Below, piece after piece: positions 16,342-24,691 of a stretch of 35,331 nucleotides of DNA. Origin of the DNA: JANYGM01 sp043764015 (GTDB taxonomy: Bacteria; Bacteroidota; Bacteroidia; Cytophagales; Thermonemataceae); the NCBI GenBank assembly GCA_043764015.1, contig JAYUKY010000089.1, positions 1-35,331 on the forward strand, written 5' to 3'. The translations under genes and the position numbers were made by a program. Under the pieces are notes generated by a model. The model made no database searches. It had not been told where the DNA came from and worked only from the letters and a program-made list of their open reading frames with translations. Each line of letters begins with the position of its first letter. Positions within the stretch are counted from its first letter, which is position 1.

Positions 16342-16746
16342 ATGTTCATAGAAGAAATTATCACACGTTTAGGTGTGTGGGAGGCAAATCCAGAGGCATC
16401 TTTTCATTACAGAGAAGATTTATACGGCTTTGGTATAAGAGAAGAAGAAGCTGACAAAATAGTCGCAAAAACAACAGGTGCGAGGTTTGCCTTTCGTGGA
16501 AATACTTTTTTGCATTATTGTGAAACAAGTTTTGGTCAAATGAACACTCTAAAAGGTTTTTTTCAGGTAGATGAAATTGAGGAAAGTATCAAAATATACA
16601 ATGAGGCAACATTTGAAGGTAATCCTGTCTTGACTTTTGATGTGAAAAATATTGATAAAAACCATTTGATTTTCTTTTTAGAAGAAGAAGAAATGTACTT
16701 TGTATGTGATTACACAGAAAATAACCGCAAATTTCCAGAGGAATGA
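16342..16746 (+). CDS. Small cytoplasmic protein, paralogue of the next gene (134 aa)
   Basis: The acidic 134-aa protein has no signal peptide. It starts MFIEEIITRLGVWEANPEAS and ends with a beta-rich stretch in which GNPVLTFDVKNIDKNHLIFFLEEEE aligns, pattern for pattern, with GNYILKFDILEITKKILVFYVSEDD of the downstream gene. The N-terminal GxW and the strand pattern near the end recall lipocalin-like barrels, but this is weak. Its stop codon overlaps the next start as ATGA, so the two are translationally coupled. Together they precede the AAA+ ATPase gene and are plausible partners of it. Confidence 0.75.
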   Translation: MFIEEIITRLGVWEANPEASFHYREDLYGFGIREEEADKIVAKTTGARFAFRGNTFLHYCETSFGQMNTLKGFFQVDEIEESIKIYNEATFEGNPVLTFDVKNIDKNHLIFFLEEEEMYFVCDYTENNRKFPEE

Positions 16747-17186
16747 GCATTGCTAAAATCCTTAACCAAAAAGGCAAATGGAAAGTGAATTTGGAAGAAA
16801 GTTTGAAATTTATAACACATTTATTAGAAAATAAATATCCAAAAAATTCAGTAGAATATCTTTCGCAAAAAGAAATTTGGGAAAAAAGCCTTGATTATCA
16901 ATTAGGTAAAAATACTTGGTTTTTGTTTGAAAATGGTGTTTTTTTGGAATTTTATAATGAAAATGATTATTGCAAAAAACTCTTTTTTATAGTTGATGAA
17001 CAAGGAAAAAATATCAAATTATACAAAACTGAAACTTGTGAAGGTAATTATATTTTAAAATTTGATATTTTAGAAATCACCAAAAAAATATTGGTATTTT
17101 ATGTATCAGAAGATGATAGTTATGATGATTTTTCGCATCATCATTGCCTTATTTATTGTGATTTTGTTGCTCAAAAATCTAATTAA
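16743..17186 (+). CDS. Small cytoplasmic protein, paralogue of the preceding gene (147 aa)
   Basis: The 147-aa protein has no signal peptide and starts MSIAKILNQKGKWKVNLEES, with the same GxW position as its upstream paralogue. The C-terminal half matches it through the E-GN-(V/I)L-FD-(V/I)...(I/L)(L/V)F(F/Y) pattern, then ends with a His-rich stretch (FSHHHCLIYC). The start codon overlaps the upstream stop by 4 nt, a sign of coupled translation. The ATPase gene starts about 20 nt after its stop. The function is unknown; side-by-side paralogues next to an ATPase suggest subunits or adaptors. Confidence 0.75.
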   Translation: MSIAKILNQKGKWKVNLEESLKFITHLLENKYPKNSVEYLSQKEIWEKSLDYQLGKNTWFLFENGVFLEFYNENDYCKKLFFIVDEQGKNIKLYKTETCEGNYILKFDILEITKKILVFYVSEDDSYDDFSHHHCLIYCDFVAQKSN

Positions 17187-17207
17187 ACTTTAAACCTTTA
17201 AAAACAC

Positions 17208-19499
17208 TTGCATTTTACAACACCCAATAATCTTGACATTTTAATAGAAAATATTGAATTTTTGTCTTGGCATTCTGAACTCAAATTACCAAACATCACA
17301 GATGCAGATGTTTCCACTATGGAGGGCATACAGGAATGGGCTTTGATTGTCGCTAATGCAGATATTGTATTAAGTTCTGAAAACGAAGTCATTGAGAAAT
17401 ATATTGAAATTTATCCGCAATTTATACATTCTGAAGGTGCAAATCATAGGTTTTTACTTGCTTCGCTTATTTTGCAGGTTATCAACTTAAACGAAACCAA
17501 TAAAAGTGAGTTTTTCCAGCAATATTATGACCAAGTTGTAAAGCAGATTTTACAAACAGATTTTCATATACACGAGTCTTTAGTGTATTGGTGGGGAATG
17601 AGAAATATTGATATAGAACAAAATGAGCAAGAAAATACCTTTTCTTTGACCCAAGAAATGCGTAATTTATTTCAAGCAAGATATGTTACGAGCATTAATT
17701 ATACTTATGAAACTCCGCCCTATTTTTCTAATTTTTACAATAAATTCATAATTACCTGTTTTGAAAATGAAAACGGGAATTATGGCGCAATAGAAATTTA
17801 CAATACACGAAAAAATGAAACAAGAGAACATTATTTTGAAGTTACAAAAGAACAATGGACAACTTTAATCACTAAAACTAAAAATATAGGTTTTCCCATT
17901 ACTGCAAGATTTTATGGCAGTGAATTTGAGCAAAAAGGCAACCATATTTTAGAAATATATGATGCAAATTACGAGTCATTTTATCTTTATAATTGGAATG
18001 TAGCAGCCCCAAATGAGGCAGTTCTTGCTTTTAACTTTGAGATTAGCTCTTTTTTGGTAAATCTTGTTGGCGTAAATATTGAAGAATTAGCACAAACTTT
18101 TTTCCCAATAGAAACAAAAAAAATGTCTTTTTTAGAACGAATAAATTATAATACAGGTGCTTGGGATACAGAATTTAAGTTTTTACAAGAAGTTATTGAT
18201 ACACGTTTTGCCTTTCAGTTGGACACACACACGCATTATAGGAGTGTGTATGAAATAAAATTGCCACACACAGATATTTATTCGTGTTTGGGAAATTTGA
18301 TAGAAAAACATAATTTCAAATTTGAGGAAAGAGTGATTTTGGCACTCATAATGGCAATACATTTGCGCCCACAGGTTTTGGACAAGTTTTTTACAAGAAA
18401 TGAACCATACGACCGCACTTTTACGCAAGCAGGAGGGATAAAAGGCAGATTTCATTCAGGTTTTTTGCCGACTTTGGAAACAGTTTTTTTTCTTTTGGCA
18501 GGTATGGAAATGAGTAAACGTATCCAGATTTTAAATTATTATTTTGGAGAAGATAGTGTTTTTATCAAAGAAGATATTTTAAGAATAGAAGTAAAAGAAG
18601 CCACAGAACCCGTAGGAGCAGGACAACTCGTGATGTCTAATGAATATTTGGAATATTTGACCACAGGCAAAAGTTATAAACCAAGTTATGCTGATAATTT
18701 TCCTGCCCATTTATTGACTACGGAATTAGAATGGAAAGACTTATTTTTGGAAAATGAAACATTAGACGAAATCCAAAATATAGAAACTTGGCTTTCCAAC
18801 CAACAAAAAATTATGTATGATTTGAAACTCAAAAAACATCTAAAATTAGGTTATAGAGCCTTATTTTATGGAAGTTCTGGCACTGGAAAAACACTTACCG
18901 CCACGCTTTTAGGCAAAAATCTAGGTTTAGACGTTTATAGAGTAGATTTATCAATGATTGTGTCTAAATGGATTGGAGAAACGACCAAAAACCTTGCTCG
19001 TTTATTTGATATGGCAGAAAATAAAAATTGGATTTTGTTTTTTGATGAAGCAGAAGGGCTTTTTGGAAAACGCTCCCAAACTATCAATAGTTCTACTGAT
19101 GCACATTACAACCAAGAAGTGGGTTATTTGCTGCAACGAATAGAAAATTATAACGGTTTAGTGATTTTGGCAACTAATCTTTTGGATAATGTTGATACGG
19201 CTTTTATGCGTAGATTTCAGTCTTTGGTGTATTTTCCTATGCCTTCTGCCGCGCAACAATTAGCTTTATGGAAAAATATTTTTAAAGATGGTTTTCCTTT
19301 GTCTAAGAACGTAAATTTGGAATTACTATCTGAAAAATATGTACTGACTGCCTCTAATATCACCAATATTTTGAGAGATGCCACCATCAAAATACTTCAA
19401 ACAACAACACACAAAATCTCTATGAAAACGCTCATAGATGCCACAGAAAGAGAACTCAAAAAAGCAAATCTTTATGAAAATGTTGGTTTTAAATGGTGA
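17208..19499 (+). CDS. AAA+ ATPase of the contractile-injection-system type with an extra N-terminal region
   Basis: The frame opens with TTG at 17208; the next in-frame ATG is Met39, and the choice is uncertain. From about residue 306 (SFLERINYNTGAWD) to the end, the protein follows the ATPase of extracellular contractile injection systems (Afp15-like): a helical pre-domain with LDKFFTRN and GGIKGRFHSGFLPTLETVFFLLAG, then EWKDLFL, then the AAA+ core with Walker A GSSGTGKT (555-562), VYRVDLSMIVSKWIGETTKNL, Walker B FFDEAEGLFGKR (Asp613, Glu614), ILATNL and the arginine-finger FMRRFQ. That family is usually much shorter. Here about 305 residues of beta-rich sequence precede it, which I cannot assign. 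No sheath, tube or baseplate gene is in this window, so it may serve a distant locus or a separate system with the two small paralogues upstream. Confidence 0.85.
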   Translation: MHFTTPNNLDILIENIEFLSWHSELKLPNITDADVSTMEGIQEWALIVANADIVLSSENEVIEKYIEIYPQFIHSEGANHRFLLASLILQVINLNETNKSEFFQQYYDQVVKQILQTDFHIHESLVYWWGMRNIDIEQNEQENTFSLTQEMRNLFQARYVTSINYTYETPPYFSNFYNKFIITCFENENGNYGAIEIYNTRKNETREHYFEVTKEQWTTLITKTKNIGFPITARFYGSEFEQKGNHILEIYDANYESFYLYNWNVAAPNEAVLAFNFEISSFLVNLVGVNIEELAQTFFPIETKKMSFLERINYNTGAWDTEFKFLQEVIDTRFAFQLDTHTHYRSVYEIKLPHTDIYSCLGNLIEKHNFKFEERVILALIMAIHLRPQVLDKFFTRNEPYDRTFTQAGGIKGRFHSGFLPTLETVFFLLAGMEMSKRIQILNYYFGEDSVFIKEDILRIEVKEATEPVGAGQLVMSNEYLEYLTTGKSYKPSYADNFPAHLLTTELEWKDLFLENETLDEIQNIETWLSNQQKIMYDLKLKKHLKLGYRALFYGSSGTGKTLTATLLGKNLGLDVYRVDLSMIVSKWIGETTKNLARLFDMAENKNWILFFDEAEGLFGKRSQTINSSTDAHYNQEVGYLLQRIENYNGLVILATNLLDNVDTAFMRRFQSLVYFPMPSAAQQLALWKNIFKDGFPLSKNVNLELLSEKYVLTASNITNILRDATIKILQTTTHKISMKTLIDATERELKKANLYENVGFKW

Positions 19500-19541
19500 A
19501 AATAATTGTGAATTTTAAATTGTGAATTGTGAATGAATACA
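19500..19541. repeat. Heptad-phased intergenic element, copy 3 (inverted)
   Basis: Read on the minus strand: TGTATTC, four units (ATTCACA, ATTCACA, ATTTAAA, ATTCACA), then ATTATTT, in unbroken 7-nt phase. It begins at the last base of the ATPase stop codon. Confidence 0.65.
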
Positions 19542-19580
19542 TATTTTTTAATATATAAAATAAAAAACTAAAATAAAATT

Positions 19581-19940
19581 ATGAAAATGAATATGATAAA
19601 AATGCTTTTGGTGTCATTTTTGGCACTTTTTTCTTGCAAAGATAACAAAGTTGCTTCTCAAGTAAATAATGGTGATTGTTTTTCTAAGGAGAATTTTGAT
19701 ATGGCTTATAATTTTGTAAGCAACCAAATCAAAGAAAATAAATATCCTTATGAATATGAAGATTATGAGCTTTCCATAGAAAAAGGTATGATTACTTGTA
19801 AGAAAAAAGATAGTTTTTTCTCAAAAATCAGTAAAGAAAAAGGGGCATTTTCTTTGGCTATTTATGCACCAGACAACGACAAAATCACCAAGAAAACTAA
19901 TCAAATGTTTTGCAATCTTATTTCATCAATAAAAATGTAG
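19581..19940 (+). CDS. Small lipoprotein of unknown function (119 aa)
   Basis: The N-terminus, MKMNMIKMLLVSFLALFSCKDNK, is a lipoprotein signal with the lipobox LALFSC, so it should be lipid-anchored after cleavage before Cys. The mature part is about 100 residues, lysine-rich, with tyrosine-rich YEYEDYELS and a second cysteine in MFCNLIS near the end. Start codons at Met3 or Met5 are also possible. No family is recognised. It lies between the ATPase gene and the duplicated control region of the adhesin gene. Confidence 0.7.
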   Translation: MKMNMIKMLLVSFLALFSCKDNKVASQVNNGDCFSKENFDMAYNFVSNQIKENKYPYEYEDYELSIEKGMITCKKKDSFFSKISKEKGAFSLAIYAPDNDKITKKTNQMFCNLISSIKM

Positions 19941-20019
19941 TTTTTAGGAAATTTCTAAGATAACTAAAAAATTGGATTTTAAAAATCAACAATGAAATCT
20001 AATAAGCTCAAAAAGAAAT

Positions 20020-20218
20020 TTCCTAAACTGAAAATATATTTTGGTCTAAAAATACATTTTTAAAATTGCACTTTTCTAAGATTAGCAAAATAATTTATCA
20101 ACAATTTATGAATACCTTTCCTCAAATAAAACACTATATTCATCAATTAAAAGAGTATTTTTGTTAAATTTTCCAAAAAATAAGCCTAATCAAACGTATT
20201 TTTGTGTGTAATTAAATC
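20020..20218 (+). promoter_or_regulatory. Upstream control region B (similar to 12802-13000)
   Basis: Collinear partner of region A, without gaps over about 200 nt. The motif with TTCnTAAAnTGAAAA is at 20020 and its second, weaker copy with TATTTTTGTTAAAT is at 20139, again 119 nt apart. The -7 box TATTTTTG (20197-20204) matches TAnnTTTG at the same 58-nt offset as in region A. The distance from the second motif to the start codon is 106 nt, against 97 nt in region A. It drives the T9SS adhesin gene. Confidence 0.7.
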
Positions 20219-20244
20219 AATAAATTAAGTTAATAAAACACACA

Positions 20245-23200
20245 ATGAAAAATCATTATCTCAAGTCGGCACTCCTGCTGATGCTCACGTGGGCGGGCTT
20301 CTGCACCCCCACACACGCACAAAACAATACCTACAACCGTGCGCTTAACTTTGACGGCGTAAATGACAGAGTAAATTGCGTAGGTGGTATTTCTCCTGTA
20401 CAGAACCACCTTACTGCTACTGCACGAATTGGTATGTACGAAATGTGGATAAAACCTGCTTCTTTTACCAATCAGGCACTTATTTCCATAGAAAATCTAA
20501 CTGCTGCAAATGCTTTACTAAATTCATTTGTTTTTGGTATTGATGCTAACGGTTTTCTGAAAATCACACTCTTCAATTCAGCACCTGGTAATCCGTTAGC
20601 TGGTGCGCCTGTTTTTACTGCTACTACTGCACTCACGCTAAATACTTGGCAACACGTAGCCGTAACGACTTTCGGAACAAATACAACCCTACTCATAAAT
20701 GGTGTAAATGTTGGTACTACTACTACCGCAACCTTTGTTGCAGATGCTGTTGGTGCTTTTAATCTAAGTGGTAGCACCCAACGCCAAAGCATAGGCGCAG
20801 GACCTGCACATAACACTTTTAATGGCGAAATTGACGAGGTACGCATCTGGAATACTGGTTTTACAGTGGCGCAAATAGGTACTAATAAAGACATTGAGCC
20901 TGCTAATAATGCCACTAATCTAACTGGTTACTACAAATTTAATCAAGGTGGCACGCATTGGGATAATACTGCTATCACAACAGTTAACAATAGCATTGTA
21001 GCTGGTGTTAATGGTACTCCTACTAATTTTACCTTGACTGGTACTACTTCTAATTTTGCAGAGGGATATAAATCTTATGCGCCTGTTACTTCAGTTGCAG
21101 GTTGCAATGGAGGAAGTGCCGCTATTGCTGAGGTTACCTTTGCGGGCTTTGGGTTAGGTAATAATTCTGGTTTTTCTTGTAGTGCTTCTAATGGAAGCAA
21201 TGGAGTTCGTCCTGCTTCTAGTGTAACAAACTACGGAGGGCGTTATACACCTCAATCAATGCAGGTTGGTGCTTCAGTAACTCTTCAGATTACGCCCACG
21301 GGTGCTGGTAGTAATGTACAATATTATAGTGTTTTTTTAGATAATAATGGTGATTATGATTTTAGTGATGCAGGTGAGTTGGTAGGCTCTGGCAATGGTA
21401 CTGGAGTAAGTACGGTAATTATTCCTTTTACTGCTCCTGCTACTGCTGGACGTACAATGATGCGTATAATTGCTTCCAATACTGCTGCTGCTACTGCTAC
21501 ACAAAGTGCAGGCATACCAACAGGACAAGGAGAAGTAGAAGAATACTTTATTCGTGTTAGTCCTACACTTTGCCCAGGTCCTTTGAATATTACGCCTGTT
21601 TCTGGTACTACTATTGGTGGCATAGTGGGTAGCCCTATTGCAGCTATCAATTTTGGAGTAAACCTTGCTAATTTAGAGTTTAGCGCATCAGGATTGCCTG
21701 CGGGTCTTGTACTTAGTGCAAACGGCATATTATCTGGTACGCCTACTGTTGCTGGTATTGGTAACATCAGTATTTTTATGACGAACACTACTACTGGTTG
21801 TCAGGGTTCTGCTGTTTATCCTTATAATTTTACTACTTGTGCTAGCTCAACCATTACTATTACCCCCGCTAATACTGTTTTGCCTGGTTATGTGATAGGC
21901 TCTGGTACTTATACGCAAAATATTACTGCGAGTGGTATTGCAGGTGCTACCTATACTTATGCTATTACAAGTGGCGCACTTCCTAGTGTTGGTAGTTTTA
22001 CACTAAGTAGTGCTGGTGTGCTTAGTGGCTTTAGTGGTACGCCTTTTGGTGTTAATACTTTTACTGTTACTGCTACATCTGTTCCTGGTGGTTGTACAAG
22101 TACAAAAACTTATACTTTTGCTTCTTGTGGAACAGCTACAGTAAGTTCCAACGCTCCCTCTAGTGGTAATGTTAATTATACTGTAAATACACCTATCACA
22201 AATATTACTTTTTCTACAACTCCTACTGATAGTTATACTTATGCACTTAGTTCTGGGAGTTCACCATTACCTACTGGGCTTAGTTTGAGTACTGCAGGCG
22301 TTATATCTGGCACGCCTACAAGTGGTATAGGAAGTACAGTTGCTGTTGTTGCTACCAATACTGTTACTGGTTGCAATTATTCAGCAACTAATTCTATTAC
22401 TTTTGTAGCTTGCCCTACTATTACTATTTCTCCTACTGGTGCAGCTTTACCAAGTGCAACAACAGGTGCAGCTTACAGTCAAACACTTACTGCTTCTGGT
22501 ATTGCTGGTGCTACTTATACGTATGCAGTTACTTCTGGAGCTTTTCCTGCTGGTATTACCATGTCTAGTGCTGGTGTTATTAGTGGTACTACTGCTTTGG
22601 GAGGTTTTGTAACTGTTGGTATTACTGCTACTTCTAATGGTGGTTGTGTAAGTGCCGTAAAAAGCTATACGCTTAATATCTGTCCTGGTAGCATTAGCGT
22701 AAGCCCTACTACTATTCCTCCTATTTGGACTGTTGGTACTGCTATTCCTAATATCACTTATACTGCTACACCTGCTGGTACTTACACTTTTACGGCTACA
22801 GGTTTGCCTATGAATGTCGTTATGTCTAATGCTGGGGTCTTATCTGGTACACCTACTGTAGCTGGCACAGGTAGTTATACTGTTACGGCTACAAACGGTA
22901 GTAATTGTACAGGAAGCAGAGTTTATACTTATGATGTTATTGCTTCTTGTCCTACTATTACAGTAAATCCTACGGCTTCAGCTTTAACTTATACTGTTAA
23001 TACGGTTATTCCAAGTATTAATTTGTCTGGTAGTGGTGGTGTTGCGCCTTATACATATACTATAGCTGCTGGATCATTGCCTTTAGGAGTTAGTTTTGCT
23101 GGTAGCACAATAAGCGGAACTCCTTTGACAAGTGGTACTGGTACTTTTACTATACGTGCTACTGATGCAAACGCTTGTAATGGTATAACAGTTTATACAT

Positions 23201-23796
23201 ATACAGTTAATAGTGCTGGTTGCCCTACTATTGCAGTAAATCCTACTACTTCAGCTTTTACTTATACGGCTAGTACGGCTATTGCAAGTATTAATTTGTC
23301 TGCACTTGGTGGTGCTACTCCTTATACGTATGCTATAAGTGGTGGTGCTTTGCCTGCAGGTGTAAATATTGCTGGTAGCACCATAAGCGGAACGCCTACA
23401 ACGACTGGTAACGGTACTTTTACGGTACGTGCTACTGATGCAAATGGTTGTACTGGTACAACAACTTATACATTTACTGTTAATGCTGCTGGTACTCCTG
23501 TTCCACCTGTTGTTGTGCCTTCAAATCCTACTACAAGCATTGATAATTCTTTGGAAAGTAGCGTTAAAATTTCTCCAAATCCTAGTAAAGGAGATGTCAA
23601 TATTGATTTTAATGGCTTAAATGCTGGTAAAGCTTCTGTTTGTGTGTATGATATGCAAGGAAAACCTGTATTTTCTTCTGAAATAAATACTAATAAAGCT
23701 AAAATTTCTTTGGAAAAACTAGCAAATGGTATGTATTTGATAGAAATTACTACTAATAAAGGTAGAATTATCAAGAGAATAGCCAAAACAAACTAG
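20245..23796 (+). CDS. Large T9SS-secreted adhesin with LamG-like, GEVED and seven Ig-like modules
   Basis: The 1183-aa protein opens with a signal peptide ending THAQNN. Residues 30-215 form a LamG/concanavalin-like domain (YNRALNFDGVNDRV ... GEIDEVRIWN). Residues 285-435 end in GEVEEYFIRV, the mark of GEVED domains. Seven putative-Ig (He_PIG) modules of about 90 residues follow, starting near 442, 532, 627, 722, 812, 901 and 992. Most start Cys-Pro-x-Ile and contain SGTP and YTY motifs; the last two are 91 residues each and very similar. The C-terminus (1105-1183), KISPNPSKGDVNIDFNG...GMYLIEITTNKG, is a type A T9SS sorting domain. The protein should be exported through the outer membrane and attached to the surface or released, as in gliding and attachment adhesins. 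Thr/Ser/Gly content is high and GC is above that of the neighbours. Confidence 0.93.
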   Translation: MKNHYLKSALLLMLTWAGFCTPTHAQNNTYNRALNFDGVNDRVNCVGGISPVQNHLTATARIGMYEMWIKPASFTNQALISIENLTAANALLNSFVFGIDANGFLKITLFNSAPGNPLAGAPVFTATTALTLNTWQHVAVTTFGTNTTLLINGVNVGTTTTATFVADAVGAFNLSGSTQRQSIGAGPAHNTFNGEIDEVRIWNTGFTVAQIGTNKDIEPANNATNLTGYYKFNQGGTHWDNTAITTVNNSIVAGVNGTPTNFTLTGTTSNFAEGYKSYAPVTSVAGCNGGSAAIAEVTFAGFGLGNNSGFSCSASNGSNGVRPASSVTNYGGRYTPQSMQVGASVTLQITPTGAGSNVQYYSVFLDNNGDYDFSDAGELVGSGNGTGVSTVIIPFTAPATAGRTMMRIIASNTAAATATQSAGIPTGQGEVEEYFIRVSPTLCPGPLNITPVSGTTIGGIVGSPIAAINFGVNLANLEFSASGLPAGLVLSANGILSGTPTVAGIGNISIFMTNTTTGCQGSAVYPYNFTTCASSTITITPANTVLPGYVIGSGTYTQNITASGIAGATYTYAITSGALPSVGSFTLSSAGVLSGFSGTPFGVNTFTVTATSVPGGCTSTKTYTFASCGTATVSSNAPSSGNVNYTVNTPITNITFSTTPTDSYTYALSSGSSPLPTGLSLSTAGVISGTPTSGIGSTVAVVATNTVTGCNYSATNSITFVACPTITISPTGAALPSATTGAAYSQTLTASGIAGATYTYAVTSGAFPAGITMSSAGVISGTTALGGFVTVGITATSNGGCVSAVKSYTLNICPGSISVSPTTIPPIWTVGTAIPNITYTATPAGTYTFTATGLPMNVVMSNAGVLSGTPTVAGTGSYTVTATNGSNCTGSRVYTYDVIASCPTITVNPTASALTYTVNTVIPSINLSGSGGVAPYTYTIAAGSLPLGVSFAGSTISGTPLTSGTGTFTIRATDANACNGITVYTYTVNSAGCPTIAVNPTTSAFTYTASTAIASINLSALGGATPYTYAISGGALPAGVNIAGSTISGTPTTTGNGTFTVRATDANGCTGTTTYTFTVNAAGTPVPPVVVPSNPTTSIDNSLESSVKISPNPSKGDVNIDFNGLNAGKASVCVYDMQGKPVFSSEINTNKAKISLEKLANGMYLIEITTNKGRIIKRIAKTN

Positions 23797-23910
23797 GATT
23801 TTTAAGATTAGAAGATTGTAGGATAATACAAAATACAATTTTATGTCAATTTTAAAACAAAAATGTCAATAAAGACTGATTACCTTTATTGATGTAAGGT
23901 TAGGATAACC

Positions 23911-23949
23911 AAAAACACCATTCAAAGCTAGCTTTTGAATGGTGTTTTT
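23911..23949 (+). terminator. Intrinsic terminator after the adhesin gene
   Basis: AAAAACACCATTCAAA pairs with TTTGAATGGTGTTTTT around GCTAGCT. A T-run ends the stem. It lies about 115 nt after the stop codon at 23796 and is the strongest terminator of the window. Confidence 0.85.
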
Positions 23950-24022
23950 ATGTTGTTTTATTGATTTCTCTTTTTATAGTGGTTCTTTAGTAAGATTTTA
24001 ATGCAAACAACCTCAAAAAACC

Positions 24023-24110
24023 ATTCGTAAAATCAAAAAGGCTTTCTGTAAATTAAAACCGCACTTTCATCAAACAACTCAAAACCAATCTCTAAATCTT
24101 CTTAAATTTG
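24023..24110 (+). promoter_or_regulatory. Promoter region of the secreted-protein cluster
   Basis: TAAATTTG (24103-24110) matches TAnnTTTG and lies 38 nt before the ATG at 24148. A stretch at 24023-24058 (TTCGTAAAATCAAAAAGG, then TTTCTGTAAATTAAAA) weakly resembles the motif of control regions A and B. The rest of the 23797-24147 gap holds only the terminator above. Confidence 0.45.
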
Positions 24111-24147
24111 CATATCAAAAAATAGCCCTAAAACCAAATCTAATAAA

Positions 24148-24690
24148 ATGAAAAAAATAATCTTAACTATTTTTTCTATATTATTCACTTTCAATATGTT
24201 AGCGCAAGTAAATACCTTCAAAAATTTAGATGGCAAAGAGTTTTTTGTAAACGGAAAACAAGCCAGCAAAACAATGAGCAAATGGGATATGTATCTCTAC
24301 TTTTATGAGATAAAAGATAAAGCCCTGTTTATTTCTCAAGTAAAACTAGACAAAACAGGCAAAGAACTTGCCTATATTATTACTACAAAACTGCCTTTTA
24401 GCAAAATCAAAAGAGCAAAAGATAGCCCAGAACTCACAAAAGAAATAGATACAGATGAGTTTTTCACGCCTGCAGTTAGTTATAGGATAACTTTTTTGAG
24501 CAATGAAACCAATGTTTCTAATTTCACAAAAACAAATTTTGAGCTTTTTGAAGAAGGCAAAAAAAATGTAATGGAAAAAGTAACTTTTGAAATGTTGCCT
24601 TTCAATGATGAAAAAGAAGCAAAAGCATTTTTGGAAGAATTTAATAAACCTACAACAACTCCAAAAACAGGAGTAAAAACAAAAAAATAA
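24148..24690 (+). CDS. Secreted protein of unknown function (180 aa)
   Basis: A clear signal peptide (MKKIILTIFSILFTFNMLAQ) is followed by a mature part of about 160 residues with no membrane segment. It is Lys/Phe-rich with alternating strands and helices, and the tail is Thr/Lys-rich (TTTPKTGVKTKK). No family is recognised. The next gene starts one base after the stop codon, so they form an operon with the lipoprotein gene at 25220. Confidence 0.75.
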   Translation: MKKIILTIFSILFTFNMLAQVNTFKNLDGKEFFVNGKQASKTMSKWDMYLYFYEIKDKALFISQVKLDKTGKELAYIITTKLPFSKIKRAKDSPELTKEIDTDEFFTPAVSYRITFLSNETNVSNFTKTNFELFEEGKKNVMEKVTFEMLPFNDEKEAKAFLEEFNKPTTTPKTGVKTKK

Positions 24691-24691
24691 A

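Noticed and set aside
20472..20915. 147-codon frame opposite the adhesin gene
   Set aside because: A shadow created by the low-complexity Thr/Ala codons of the adhesin; no promoter and no recognisable sequence.
21571..23490. Regular repeats that could suggest a CRISPR array or satellite
   Set aside because: They are in-frame Ig-like protein modules of about 270 nt that diverge in third positions.
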